DNA from: Brachionus koreanus | Taxonomy: Eukaryota > Rotifera > Eurotatoria > Ploima > Brachionidae | Assembly (NCBI GenBank): GCA_016987375.1 | Contig: PJRA01000453.1 | Coordinates: forward strand, 859,517 to 923,516 | DNA length: 64,000 nucleotides | Reading direction: 5' to 3' | Shown here: positions 45,704 through 57,724 of the stretch, in pieces | Layout: every line of letters begins with the position of its first letter | Position numbering within the stretch: position 1 is the stretch's first letter | The notes under the pieces: generated by a model | What the model saw: the letters and a program-made list of their open reading frames with translations, nothing else | Database searches by the model: none | Told to the model about the DNA's origin: nothing | Position numbers and translations under genes: made by a program

Positions 45704-47440
45704 TCAAACAGTTGTTTCACTGTTTAACTTGAGCACAAATTTGTTTCGCTTAGGATCCAAAATGTCTTCAATTAGATTAAATCTTGGCAATCTTTTGCAT
45801 GTACACATCAATGTAACCTCATTTTGTTTTAAAACAAACATCAAATCATTTTCCAGAGACTCGTACAGAGCCAAATCGCTAATCAAAATCCAATTTTGAT
45901 CAATTTTTTTATGAAATTGTGGATTAAAAAATCCATTTATTTGAGCACGTTCATTGAATATTAACTTTTCACCTTGTAAATATCGTTGTAGGAACGATTT
46001 TGGCGACATGTCATACGAAACACATTGTGCCAAATGGGCAAGAATATCTTCCCTTGAGAAAAAAGGCTGCTGACGAGTTATGCGCAAATAGCGACGTAGG
46101 TCGCGGGCTATCGATGAAAAAATGGCTTGAGCTGCTTCCAATGGCTCCATTAGAGACGCAGAGTTGTTGCTTGAATTGCTATCGTATTGATAGCGGCGTA
46201 CATGAGTAAACCCTTCTTCAGTTGAGGTAATTAGCCTGGCTCGACGCTTGCGCAGTCTTCGCTCGTACTCGTACTCTTCATAAAATCTATCATTAGCACT
46301 AAAATTTCCGCCTATCATGCTTTTTGAATCCGGATTCATTCTGGACGAAGACTTTTTCTTCGACATCAAATTAGTCTCAGTTTTAATCGACTGATTGTCA
46401 TCAAAGTCATCATTGAAATTTTTGGAAGAGGCGGACAGGTTTCTGGAGCGATTTTTTTCCACGGCTTGCTCAAGCTGAGACAATTGAATGCCGCGGCGGC
46501 GATGAGCGTTCTCCAACCACGGATTATAAGCTTTAAAGTCTCTGTAATAATTTTCTAGCAAAAAAATGGCCGCTTTTTGAATGCTCATTTTTCCCACCGA
46601 ATATTCGGCCTGCTCTCCGTCAGGCGAGCGCACCATTTTGATCACATACTCGGCCTTGACGTGCCTCAGCTCAAGAACAAACACTGATATAACATAAATA
46701 AATAGAAGAACGTCCACATAGGATTCGGTAAATTGCAGAATGCGGTAGTAGTCCTGGACCTTATTGTCTATTATGCGTATGACATAGAACAGCCAGTAGG
46801 AAAATGTCATTATGCACATTAGAAATAAAATAACTAGTTTTAGCTCGTATACTCTTGGCAAGCTGGTCCTTGGTTTTCGCGCAAATATTGCCCATGTGCC
46901 AAAAACAAGAATAAACAGCTTGAACGATATACCGATTAGAATGCTCTCGCACTCTAAACCACATTCGGACACTTGCCAATTTTGATAGTAGCTCAATCTC
47001 GGAAATAAAATGAACAATATTGGACTAACAAACGAGCAGACCGATGCACAAAATATGCAAATAAAACCAAAATATCTATAAATTTTGTTAATTATTTTTT
47101 TCAGAATTCCTTCTTGGGTATGCTGGTCGGCTATTTCGAAAAAAAAATTTCTACTCTCCTTTGAGTAGATTCCGCCCGGTCGGCCATTGAAATGAGATGA
47201 ACGGCCATCCTCGGTCACATCGTCATTGAAATCGCTGAAGTCGCCAGTGATAGCAGTGGCGTTATCGCCCCAATCTTTCTGTGGCAATATTTGCACCTGA
47301 ATTTGTTGAGATTGTGTTTGGTTCGGGTGGACTTGCTGATGGGTCTGATAGTGCTGAACATGGTCCTGATTCATGTCATAGATATTCTGGTTGGGAATAA
47401 ATTCCTGTCTGTCCACATAAGTGTTCATGTACTGGGACAT
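45704..47440 (-). CDS. VANGL: Van Gogh/Strabismus-like planar cell polarity protein
   Basis: One uninterrupted exon, 578 residues (vertebrate VANGL about 520-525; here the Q/N-rich N-terminus is longer). VANGL is a four-pass plasma-membrane protein that recruits Prickle and organises planar polarity. Visible marks: WGDNATAITG near residue 57; membrane helices at about 123-146, 165-187, 200-222 and 241-258; VSECGLECE between the first two; LELRHVKAEYVIKMVRSPDGE after the last; EYERRLRKRRARL; EAAQAIFSSIARDLRRYLR; and the C-terminal PDZ ligand ETTV. The single-exon form is atypical, as vertebrate genes have several introns. It is head-to-head with phosphomevalonate kinase (starts about 450 bp apart). 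Confidence 0.97.
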   Translation of the reverse strand: MSQYMNTYVDRQEFIPNQNIYDMNQDHVQHYQTHQQVHPNQTQSQQIQVQILPQKDWGDNATAITGDFSDFNDDVTEDGRSSHFNGRPGGIYSKESRNFFFEIADQHTQEGILKKIINKIYRYFGFICIFCASVCSFVSPILFILFPRLSYYQNWQVSECGLECESILIGISFKLFILVFGTWAIFARKPRTSLPRVYELKLVILFLMCIMTFSYWLFYVIRIIDNKVQDYYRILQFTESYVDVLLFIYVISVFVLELRHVKAEYVIKMVRSPDGEQAEYSVGKMSIQKAAIFLLENYYRDFKAYNPWLENAHRRRGIQLSQLEQAVEKNRSRNLSASSKNFNDDFDDNQSIKTETNLMSKKKSSSRMNPDSKSMIGGNFSANDRFYEEYEYERRLRKRRARLITSTEEGFTHVRRYQYDSNSSNNSASLMEPLEAAQAIFSSIARDLRRYLRITRQQPFFSREDILAHLAQCVSYDMSPKSFLQRYLQGEKLIFNERAQINGFFNPQFHKKIDQNWILISDLALYESLENDLMFVLKQNEVTLMCTCKRLPRFNLIEDILDPKRNKFVLKLNSETTV

Positions 47441-47886
47441 GGCAGTTTTTAATCAATGTTTTTTAAAAATCAAACAACAAAATTTTTGAATAAAAATAAA
47501 AAAAGAAAATTAACCAAATAGTTGATTTTAAAATTTTTAATTTTCAAATAAAAAAAAAAAGCTCTTAAAATTAAAGATCTATATTTCTAATCTAGTTTAA
47601 GAACATTTGTCCGTGTGATTAAAATTTAAAGCTTGTTCAATTGGATCTCATCTCAAGTGCATATACTTGATTAAGACATAGAACAAGAAAGAGAGAGAGA
47701 GAGAGAAATTTTAATTTCAGATAGACTGGAAATAGAGCCAGCATCACGTGGTATACAGGTTTAAACTGTTAAGAACCAATTACAAAAGACAGGTTAATAA
47801 TTTTATTCAAACATTTAAAAGTACATAGCAATATAGAAAATTTCTAAATTTTAGAAATTATTTTTTTAGCATTTAAATAAAAAAAA
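47441..47886. promoter_or_regulatory. Divergent promoter region VANGL / PMVK
   Basis: About 450 bp between two diverging start codons. It holds a (GA)n tract at about 47690-47707; similar pyrimidine/purine tracts occur upstream of the SAM gene. No defined promoter element. Confidence 0.4.
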
Positions 47887-48510
47887 ATGAATCAAAATCA
47901 TCATGCGATATTAGTTCTTTTGTTAAGTGGTAAAAGAAAATCTGGCAAAGACTATATAAGTCAAAAATTGTTGGACCATTTTAAAGCACATGAGAGAGTG
48001 TTTCTTTTGCCTGTGACCATATCGGCACCATTGAAGCGAGCATATGCAGAAGAGAACGGGCTTGATTATGAAAAATTGCTTGATTCAAGCGAGTACAAAG
48101 AAATTTATAGGCAAAAAATGATAGAATGGAGTGATATGAAACGGGATATTGACCCAGGATATTTTTGTAGGTTGGCTCTTAATGAAACCATGTCGAAAAT
48201 AGATCATTTTAAATTGGTTAATAAATATTTAGTTCTTTTGGTAACTGATATAAGACGCAAGACAGATGTGGAATTTTTTTGTCAAACATTTCCTAGATCA
48301 GTAAAGACTATACGAATCGAAGCCGACGAGTACACTCGTCGGCAACGGAATTGGGTCTTTACTAAAGGCGTTGATGACGTCAAGTCCGAATGTGATTTAG
48401 ATGATTTTAAAAATTTTGATTTTAAAATAAATAATAGCAATAATAATAATCAAGAAATTATGTCTAAATTAAATTCATTAATTAATTTAATTGAAAATTT
48501 TAGAGATTAA
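47887..48510 (+). CDS. PMVK: Phosphomevalonate kinase, animal type
   Basis: Single exon, 207 residues (animal PMVK about 190-195). It converts mevalonate 5-phosphate and ATP to the diphosphate in isoprenoid synthesis. The P-loop-like SGKRKSGKD is at 14-22. The animal-type signature continues with TISAPLKRAYAEENGLDYEKLL, EYKEIYRQKMIEWSDMKRDIDPGYFCR, and VTDIRRKTDVEFF. It ends with an Asn-rich low-complexity tail. This is the animal (NMP-kinase-like) enzyme, not the GHMP type of fungi, plants and bacteria, which supports an animal genome. Confidence 0.95.
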   Translation: MNQNHHAILVLLLSGKRKSGKDYISQKLLDHFKAHERVFLLPVTISAPLKRAYAEENGLDYEKLLDSSEYKEIYRQKMIEWSDMKRDIDPGYFCRLALNETMSKIDHFKLVNKYLVLLVTDIRRKTDVEFFCQTFPRSVKTIRIEADEYTRRQRNWVFTKGVDDVKSECDLDDFKNFDFKINNSNNNNQEIMSKLNSLINLIENFRD

Positions 48511-48620
48511 ATTTTTAAAAAATTTATTTTTTATTAATTTTTTTTTGTCAAATTACACCAACTCAAACATTATAATTATTTTCTAAAACTATTTTATTCT
48601 CTTTTTTTACTTTTTGTTTG

Positions 48621-49622
48621 TTAGCAGTATTTTCTCAACAAGTCCAAATCGTCTGAGCTCAAGTCCAAACAAGCACCCCATTCTTCATCACTTATTGCAT
48701 CATCGTTGTTAGAGTCACACTCGTTCAAAAATGGTTGAATACAATTTTCTAATGCTTTTATTGAACTAATTAATGTACTTAATTCTTCTTTTTGAATTAA
48801 GCTTTTTTTTGGAAAAAAAATTAGAAAAAAATTTTTTTTTTGATTTTTTTTTTCTTACTGATCTTTGGATTTGTCCAATTGGCAAAATTCAAAAGCAACA
48901 CCAGCAGTCCAGTATTTTTCAACATTTTTTTTCTTTAATTTTTCGGCCAATTCAACTAAATTTACATATTTGGGATCTAAATCTTGTCTTTCATTCTTTA
49001 AATTAAATTAAATTAAACTATCTAAATTCAAACTAATTTTCCAATTTACCAAAATGATCAATACTTCATTCAACCATTGTTTCATGCGAGATGGAAAAAC
49101 TTCTTTTTCTTCATCAGTGCATTCACCAATGTCTGATTAGATGAAATTTAATGTTTTTTTTTTTAATAATTAGTTAAATAATTTACATCTGCATTCTCCA
49201 TAGTAGTCCAATTTTTCTTCCAAAATAGAAGCGTCATTGCATTTGTCTGCTGAATTTTTGCACCAACATTTTTCACGATAAAAATGGCAGTCTGATGTGT
49301 AGGTTTTGTTGGATGAGGAGCAAATTTTTTGTCTGTTGTCCTTAGGAGCATCACAACTTTGAATGCATTTACATGTTGGCTTTGAATCCAAAATTATGCA
49401 TTGTTCACCCGGAACACATTTGTGATTCTCACAAGGGTCCAATTCGTTTTCTGGTTGTACTGCTAGCAGATCCATGTCGGGCTCGATTACTGACACTTGG
49501 AGACTCATGTCATCCTTTGAAATAAAATAAAATTTTGTTTCTTTTTTTCACCTTAATTATATTCTTACGGCAATGGACAGACACAAAATACCAGCAATTA
49601 CCAACAAAGAAAAAACTTTCAT
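48621..49622 (-). CDS. SPARC: SPARC / osteonectin matricellular protein
   Basis: Five exons, right to left: 49622-49569, 49514-49187, 49132-49050, 48995-48859 and 48801-48621; phases agree; about 260 residues. Signal peptide MKVFSLLVIAGILCLSIA and a short acidic segment lead to a follistatin-like domain (PCENHKCVPGEQC) with Kazal module. The extracellular Ca-binding (EC) domain follows: FPSRMKQWLNEVL, WTAGVAFEFCQLDKS and a C-terminal EF-hand CDSNNDDAISDEEWGACL. SPARC binds collagen and calcium in extracellular matrix. The N-terminal acidic domain is shorter than in vertebrates, as is common in invertebrates. Only the follistatin exon has a long ORF; the EC exons were placed by phase and homology. 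Confidence 0.93.
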
Positions 49623-52600
49623 CTTAAATTCTCTAAAAAATAAATGACTAATAAAAGCAATGAAAATAAATGAGCTTTAAGTACAGATAGGGAATAGATT
49701 ATTGAATACCAAATGTGATTTTTGTGTAGTTTGAAATTTAAACCAAAAAAAAATTAATAATCTTAGTTATCTAATCCAAAGAACAATAGCTCCTAATGAT
49801 TCAAACAAAAAGCAAAACTAAATCTAAAAAAAAAAAGAAGAAAATTCTAAGCTTTTTTCTAACGGCATATCAGATATAGCGCATTTCACTTATTTATTTT
49901 TCTAGATATTTTTTCTTTTCTCGATTGATATTTCTGAAGTTTTCTTTTTTTTTATTAGTGTTAAAAAATAAAATTTCATTTTCTCTTCTATTTGTTTAAT
50001 TCAAAATGCTTAAACTAATCTAGAAAAATTTTCTATGCGCATATCATCGATTTAATATGACTTATCTTGAAATTTGAAAATTTTTTTTTGATAGATCATT
50101 TTTATTCATAGCTTAATTTAGGCCAAGAAAATGATAAATTCCGCTTACAAATTCAAGCCTATTGCAGCAATTTATCTTTCTTTTTTTTCTAATCCATTAA
50201 AAATACATATTCTATTTGATTAATCCCTCGATACCAAACGATAATCTCATCAATACTCAATAATTCACGAAATCCAGCTAAAAGCTAATTATTTTTTGTT
50301 TTAGCATTTTTTACTCATTTTTTAAATAAAAAATCTCAATTAAAAATTGTTTTTTCCTCTAAAAAATTTTATTGATTAAAGTTAAATAAAAAAAAAAATT
50401 TAATAAATTTTTTAAACTAGCCGTCAAGATACTAATCTTTCTAATTTTATTGTTGATTTGCTTAGATGTTTATGTGAGCCTCAGCGAGTTTCTGTCAATA
50501 GTTAGTCTAGAATTTCAGAAATTAAAGCTGAAAATTATCGCTATTGTTTAAACAAACTAATTTTTTCTTTCTTAAGACTGATTGCTGAAACAGATCTGAA
50601 TTATCTTGCTAAATAAATGCTTTTAACTGCTGGTCCATCTAATCTAACAGCAACCGATTAAGTTTAGACTATTGATTTCAGCGCTAATTTGGCTTTAATC
50701 TAATTTTCTGGTCAATACCATTCATTTGAAATAACACTACTTAAAACAAACAAAGTAATCTGCTAAACGAAATGCTTAACTTTTGAAATAATTAACATTA
50801 ATTTTCTTAATGTTTGTTCAAGATCCTCACAGAGGATTAAAGATTTCAATAGAGATTATAGAATTTTTGCTTTTTTTAAGTCAATGAATTCTTTCATAAA
50901 ACATTTTATTATGAAAATTAATCTTCTAAAAAATTTAATTAGATTAAATTTTTTGCTTCTGAGCATTAGTTTTTTCAACTAAGAATTTTTCAATTTTTTA
51001 TTCAATTACTAATAAATAATCAAATTAAAAAATAAAGCTTCCTCTCTGGTAAAGTTTAATCTCAAAGTGATTCTATGATAGAACGAATTCAAATAGCAGC
51101 TATTTATAAAAAAAAATAAAGGCAACAGATGCGCCTAATGAATGCACTGCCATTATGAAAGCAAAACTACAGTTAATAATTGAAGAAAATCTGAGAATTA
51201 AACTCTATCAATAATTGTTAATGTTAGCATAAAATAATAAATTGTTTATTTATATTACGGATTTATTCACTTTCGGTTTAAAATAGTTTATTTACTGGAA
51301 TATTTTATCTATATACAAATAACATTGATTCTGAAATAAATATGAAATCCCTATTGCTTCTTTTACATTTAAATTTTTATTTAGTTAACCAGATGAATAA
51401 TATTATTTGTTAGTTATGTTTACTTTATTATATAATTAATTGAACTTTTATTTTATCTTATCATGGAATAATAAATTTTTATTTAAACTAAACAAAATGG
51501 TTATGAAGTTGTTTTTTAAATCTATTTCATTTTCCGGCTTATAATATTATAAGAAAACTGATAAACTATTGTAATTATTTTTTTAAAAGCCAATTTTTTC
51601 TATTTATTCCGGATGAAATTTCTATATCATTATATTGATGAGCCTAAATTTTTTCTTTTTTATCAAAACTAAGTTTAAAAATGAGGTTGTAGACCAGCCA
51701 ATTGTATGATCAAAATTTTTAAATGTTTTAATAAATAAAAAAAATTTGTCACTTGAGAACAATATTGACAATTTTCAAACTAACTTTCGATTTAATGAGG
51801 AAAATATTTATAAATAGTATTGATTTTTTTGTAATTGATTTGATCATTTATTAGTTCTTGAAAAACTGTGTCAACGACAATTGTGGTCTTTTCAAGATTT
51901 AAACTTTTTATTTAAATGGACAGCATACTCTGTGAACAAATAATGCCTTCCATTTGTTTTAGAACTTTTATAAGCATTTGATTCAATATAAAGAAGATCA
52001 AAAGAATTATTTGACATTCTGGTTATCAAATTTTAAGATTGAATTGTCAAATATTTGAAAATCAAAGAAAGAATAGTTAGTAGAAATAAATATCAAGAAT
52101 GTAAATTTTTTCATATTACCCCCAATAATGAAAAAATTGATTGTTTTCTTAGCCTTTAATTAAACCTTGGCATTTTCATGTAAATCAATTTAGAATAAAA
52201 TCTTCAAAGAGTTAGTGTTATAGCATCTTGGTTATCCGATAATAAATCCAGATGAGTTTCTCTCTAATTGAATTTTTCAAATAAATTTTTTTTGAACTAT
52301 TTTGTTTAATTAGAAAATAAATAAATTTTATCAATAGCTATAATTTCAACACAAAAATGGCTAAAACTTTATAGATTAAAAAACTTATGACTCGAGACAA
52401 AATGTAAAAAGGAAATGCATTCTCTGTATTAAAGCATGATTTTAAGTCATCATATCCCAAGTTATATTTGTATTGTTTTAAGGGGCCGTTTTTATTATTT
52501 ATAAAAACCCATTTTTATATTTTAAAATGAAAACCACATTTTTATACCTTTAAAAAATTAAATTAAATTTTTTTAAAACTTTATTAATTTGAAAACTTAA

Positions 52601-52721
52601 AAAAAATTGTTACAAAATTTTTATCTAAAAACAAATCAAATTAAATTACATTATTTGATCTTAAAAAAATTTAAATCATTCACTATGCTTTTCTATATTT
52701 TGATGTTTTTTTAAAGTTTAA
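49623..52721. other. Gene-poor AT-rich stretch, 3.1 kb
   Basis: No ORF with homology, no clear repeat and no RNA gene seen on either strand. It includes the SPARC upstream region near 49623-49900. Confidence 0.5.
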
Positions 52722-52940
52722 ACTAGTGTTGGGTACCGTCAGTGGCGGCCATAAGACCGCCAAAAAATGGTGTTGGTCGTTATGATAACCATGTTCAAAA
52801 TAATAAAATTAAAAAAATTTTCGAATGTGAAAATTTGAAGAATTAAGTAAAAGAAAAAACTTTAAACTGCGCCCATCAAGAGAGCCAAAACACATTTTTT
52901 GGTGGTCTAGTGTCCGTCACTGACGGTATCGAACACTAGT
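52722..52940. mobile_element. TTAA-type MITE, family B, copy 1
   Basis: 219 bp bounded by TTAA on each side (52718-52721 and 52941-52944), with terminal inverted repeats ACTAGTGTTGGGTACCGTC on the left and, reverse-complemented, ACTAGTGTTCGATACCGTC on the right (21 of 23 matching). TTAA duplication is the mark of piggyBac-type insertion; no transposase is present, so it is non-autonomous. A related copy is at 27368-27592. Confidence 0.85.
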
Positions 52941-53658
52941 TTAAATATTTTACTCATTGACTTTAAAGTCAAAACTTTAAAATAAAATTTCCTAAGTTTT
53001 TACTTGATTTAAACTTAGAAGCTGCATTTTATTTTAATATTTGGGTTTTACTGATTACTTTTATATTTGATTATATTTGATTTTCGTTTTAAAATAATTT
53101 CTTAATATATTTGATTAAATACATGATTGAGAAAAAAATTATAAAAATTGATACAATCTATTGATTTAACAAATAAAGAAAGTAACAAAAGGGGCTCAAT
53201 AGATGCGTCTGTCCTTTGAGTGTTAAGTAAAAATTTTTACTTTAGATATTTTGTTGCAGTATTTTTTTCAATTTATTTTATTTTAATAAATTTTAATTTA
53301 TCAAAATAAGAACAATTTTTGCTTTTATTCCTATTTGAATTTTGCAATATCATTCATCAATTTTTCCTGTTTACTCTATTTGAAATAAAAAAAAAAACTA
53401 AAGAAGCATTAATTAATGTGAAGTTATATAAAACTAAAACTTATAAAATATATTATGTTTTATGAAAATTAAAACATATTTTAATCTAATAAAACCCATT
53501 AAAACATAAGTAAAACTAAAATAGAATAGAGTTTTTATATTTTTGATTTTTCCCTTTTAGAATTGAAATGATGTTTTAAAGATTACTAATTAAATTTTTT
53601 TATTAGAAATGTTATAATCAAATAAAAAATTACTAGGAAAAAAAATTTAAAAAAAAAT
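52941..53658. other. AT-rich spacer between MITEs
   Basis: No gene, RNA or further repeat recognised. Confidence 0.5.
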
Positions 53659-53848
53659 GGCAAAATGAAAATAATTTTACATTTTTACATTTTCACATTT
53701 TTAGATTTTTTGTGCAATATTTAAGAAATTTTTTAATTTTAATTTGTTAACAAAATAATTTGATAGAGTTTTTTTAATTATCTGAAAAATTGCACAAAAA
53801 ATCTAAAAATATGAAAATTTAAAAATGTAAAATTATTTTCATTTTGCC
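53659..53848. mobile_element. MITE family C, copy 1
   Basis: 190 bp palindromic element. Its ends are inverted repeats of about 60 bp starting GGCAAAATGAAAATAATTTT. Both sides carry the 8-bp duplication AAAAAAAT (53651-53658 and 53849-53856). A second copy lies at 56845-57035. Confidence 0.85.
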
Positions 53849-54635
53849 AAAAAAATTATTTTTTTCCTCTTTCTTCTTAATTTCTCTAAAATAAAATCTC
53901 TAAAGCGATTCATTTGACCATTATCCATTACCAATAACCTTTGTTATTGTGTTCTAAAAATGTATATGTTCTGATATCAAAAATTAAAATCTAGTTTACT
54001 ATAGAAAAGTGTTTAGTGTTGTGTTTTTTTTGACAAAGGTCTTGTCAATCATTTAACACTAGTTAGGCTTTTATTTATTATTTTTGAAATCTGGTACGAG
54101 CCAAAGCTGCTACAGAAATTGCTAAAAATTAAGTTTAATATATTTTAAGTTTTATTTCTTAAAAAATAATGCTTTATATGTTTTAGAACTTCACATTAGT
54201 GAAACATTAGATGTATTTTTTTATTTAAAAACAAAAAGACAATTTTTGGTCACGATTCGAATAAATAATAAATCGACATAATTTGGAAAATTCAAGAAAA
54301 TTGCGATAGCATAGTTTTGCATGAGCTAAACAAAACGCGTATCACATCTAAGCTTATATTTATTCTAGCCAAACAGTCTAATGCATGTACTAACACTATG
54401 ATTAGAGTGATTCATTCGAGCAAGTCTTTAGCAAAAAATTCTATCCGAAACACACTCTCAAACTAACAAAACAACCCATATACATACAGCTTGCAATATA
54501 AATATAAATTTTGTCTAGAAATATTCATTCAAAATTCAACTTCAAGTTGTTCAGCCATATTTCGAAAAATTTCAAATTAGAAATATTTTCTTATTTAACA
54601 AAATAGCGAGCACTAAATATTCGTAAATTGGAACA
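53849..54635. other. Upstream region of the BEN-domain gene
   Basis: AT-rich and non-coding; probably includes its promoter and 5' UTR. No motif claimed. Confidence 0.4.
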
Positions 54636-55853
54636 ATGTCGTCTAGTGAGTCTGGTGTTAGCATACGCAAGCGCAAAGGAGCCAGCGAAAGTCAGAGCAC
54701 GGACGAGCTGGCTGATAAAAAAGAAGAGATTCAGACGTGCCGGAAATCGCCGCGACTGTCCGCCCACAAGGTCAAAGAGGCGCCCAGGAGCGAGCTTCCA
54801 CCGACGCCCACTCGGGGTCGGCCCCGCTTAAGACCCATTAGCGACGAGTCTAAGCTAAATGGTGCTCAGTTTGTATCTGCGGCCGCTGCCGGCAATCTCA
54901 ACGTAATTTAAAAACAACAATTAACAAAATATTATTTAATTATAATTTATTATAATTTTAAGCTAACAAATTCCATTAGTGAAGAAAACGACAAAAATAG
55001 AGCCAAAAAAATCGAGTTGGAAAAAATCCAGCCCGACAAGCTTAAAAAATCCGAAGAGAGCAAAAAACAGAAGCTTGAAGAGGAACAAACAAATGAAGAA
55101 GAGGAGAAACAATGTGATATTGAGCCTGACAAACAGCAAATACAATCAATGGATCAAATAGTTATACTTGAGTCAGATGTGGTTGGCGAAACTACTTGTG
55201 ACGATCAAACTGAAGGAATTAAAATGCCAGAGATAATTGTTGTGCCTGCAGAGCCACAAATTCAAACTCATACCCAAACAATCAAGTTGGTCGATACGCC
55301 TATCGAAGAGGCCGGCATCAAGCCTTCGAATGGACTGCACAATTCGGATTTGAATTCGTCTAGTGATTCCAGCTCGTCCGATGACGAGGACAGCAGCAAT
55401 GGTGGCAAAAAGTCATCGGGAACAAAGAGCGGTAATATCGCTATTCTAAACAAGACTAAAATAGACACAGATTTCATATCTAAGCTGATTGGCAATAGGT
55501 TCCCGGGCGACAAGAGATACGATCCGAATGAGATAAACAAATTGAGGTTGTTATCGCATTCGTATCAAAATTTCGCCGTCAAGCTCTTAGTGCGATTGTT
55601 TGATGAGGAGGAAATAATCGGACGAAATGTCTATGGACGAAACTACAGCGGTGACAAGTCAATTACAAAGCAGCCTTTGGACCCTGAGCGAATTAATTTT
55701 ATCAAAGAGACAGTGCTCCGTTTGACTAAGACTAATAATCCTGAACTAGCATGGGCCTCTTGTGTCATAGCTATGAACCGAAAAATGGTCGATATTAACA
55801 ATAAGTATTTTAAAAATTTGAAAAATAAAAAAACCGAAGATGATGAAAATTGA
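54636..55853 (+). CDS. BEN-domain nuclear protein
   Basis: Two exons, 54636-54902 and 54963-55853, in phase, 385 residues. The N-terminus is basic and disordered (SIRKRKGASES; KSPRLSAHK; TRGRPRLRP, an AT-hook-like GRP core). A charged, acidic middle with a Ser/Asp run (NSSSDSSSSDDEDSS) follows. The C-terminal BEN domain (about residues 277-367) reads NFAVKLLVRLFDEEEIIGRNVYG, then KQPLDPERINFIKETVL and WASCVIAMNRKM. BEN domains bind DNA or chromatin partners, often as repressors; an AT-hook-like motif with a BEN domain fits a chromatin factor (inference). The exact orthologue is not recognised. A different frame over 54628-54831 is a shadow. Confidence 0.85.
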
Positions 55854-56844
55854 TGTACACACACACATACACTAACACTCATACACCCACACGCATCCAC
55901 ACATACATGCTAAGCAATTAACCGAAGAAAGCCGATTTATTTAAGATAAAATAAAATATTAAAGTTTGATCAAAGCCATTCCTTTGTTTAGATAATTCTG
56001 GCCTACGGATTTGGCTTTTGACTAGTATATATATATTTGTTTTTTATGTTGTTAAATTAATAATTAAGAAAAAGCAAATGATGGGGACTTTTGTTTTTTT
56101 TTCAACTTTTTTTTTGTTTCTTTGCTTTGTTTGTTTTTAACTTTTTTTTTGTTCATTTGTAGCTCTCTGTAATTAATTTTTAATTTTTGAATTTAAAAAA
56201 AATAAAATAAAATATAGTTAAAAATTTTTTCTTCCACAAAGTTAGTTGAAATTTTGAAAAAAATGTCCAACCAATTGATCTACTCTTTCCAACAAACATT
56301 ATTTCCAAAAATCTAAAATAATCTTTTTTCCTAATTTTTCTTTAAATTAAATTTCCAACGCTAGGTCAAATAAATTATTTGAAAACTTAATTTTATTTTT
56401 CAATGCAGACACATGATTTAAAGCATGTTTTTGGAGCAAATTTTTTTCATTCCAAAATCTTTTTTAATTGATAGAAGAAATTATAGTTGAATAAATTGAA
56501 ATATTCAATTATTCGGACATGAAGATCTAAAAATTGGTTTAAAATATATTTTTTAAATTAAATGGGTTAAAAAACAATTTAAAAACGTCACTTAACTGAG
56601 AATACTATGAATAAAATATAATACTTAGTAAATTATTTAAATTTAAAAATTTATGTACAACAATTAGCATTTTAGCATCTTTTTGATATTTTTTTTAAAT
56701 TTAAATTTTGAATTAAGCTTTTCCAATATAGTTTTGGTAAAAAAACTTAACTTTGAAGCCTATTGTCGATATTTTCGAGCCCAGTTTGAGACAAAAAATT
56801 AAAAATTTATTGTTTACAATAATTTATTTATTCTTATATTTTTT
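55854..56844. other. 3' flank of the BEN gene and AT-rich spacer
   Basis: Begins with an imperfect (CA)n tract at about 55857-55905, then poly-T rich sequence. No gene recognised. Confidence 0.45.
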
Positions 56845-57035
56845 GGCAAAATGAAAATAATTTTACATTTTTACATTTTCATATTTTTAGATTTTTTGTA
56901 CAATTTTTCAGAAAATTAAAAAAACTCCTTCAAATTATTTGGTAAACAAAAATAAAATTAAAAAATTTCTTAAATATTGCACAAAAAATCTAAAAATGTG
57001 AAAATGTAAAAATGTAAAATTATTTTCATTTTGCC
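56845..57035. mobile_element. MITE family C, copy 2
   Basis: 191 bp, same inverted ends (GGCAAAATGAAAATAATTTT) as 53659-53848. An exact 8-bp duplication TATTTTTT flanks it (56837-56844 and 57036-57043). The central non-palindromic part is in opposite orientation relative to copy 1. Confidence 0.87.
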
Positions 57036-57724
57036 TATTTTTTAAAAAATTAATGAATGGATTTCTTGCAAGGAAGAATTACTTTTTGAGTTTGATTTAG
57101 TATTTCTTTTCTTTTTTAAGTTCAGACTATTTGGCTCATAAATTTATTTTATTTCAGATAACCTAAACTAACTAAACTTTATTAACCACATAAGCAACCG
57201 ATTGGAAACTCGGTTTGATGCTATCGAAACTAACAAGAAAGACATACTTTTTAAATAACTGAATTCGAAAACTAAAAATTTTTCATATTGTTCAAACTAA
57301 TTGCTCAAAAATAATTTTCAAATATTAATTTGCTTGATTAGGATTCAATCCAAAAGTTTGAATTCAACAGTTGAAAATAAATTGTAATTGTACGCATTGT
57401 AAAAATTAATCTTTGAACATTAAAATTTTTAATTTCCGTCTGTCCTCAAAATGACTTAGCTTCCAACCCCTATGTTACTTCTTAAAGCTCGTATTCGTAC
57501 GTCAGACTTCTTTTTCATCTTTTCCATGGCCATTCGATCGTTTTATTGCGCCTTCTTGTGTATCTTGCCCAAGTAATCCTTTTAACGATACAAAATCGAA
57601 AATTATCGATAAGATCCTTAATTCTCGAAATTTTTTCGCTTAGTATCGTTAATTATTTTATTGCAATAAGCTTCTTATCGTCTCTAAGCGTTACTATATC
57701 GTTGATTTTTTTATGCGATTATTA
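57036..57724. other. AT-rich spacer
   Basis: No gene recognised; the ORF at 57546-57767 has no homology I can see and runs into the inverted-repeat element. Confidence 0.4.
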
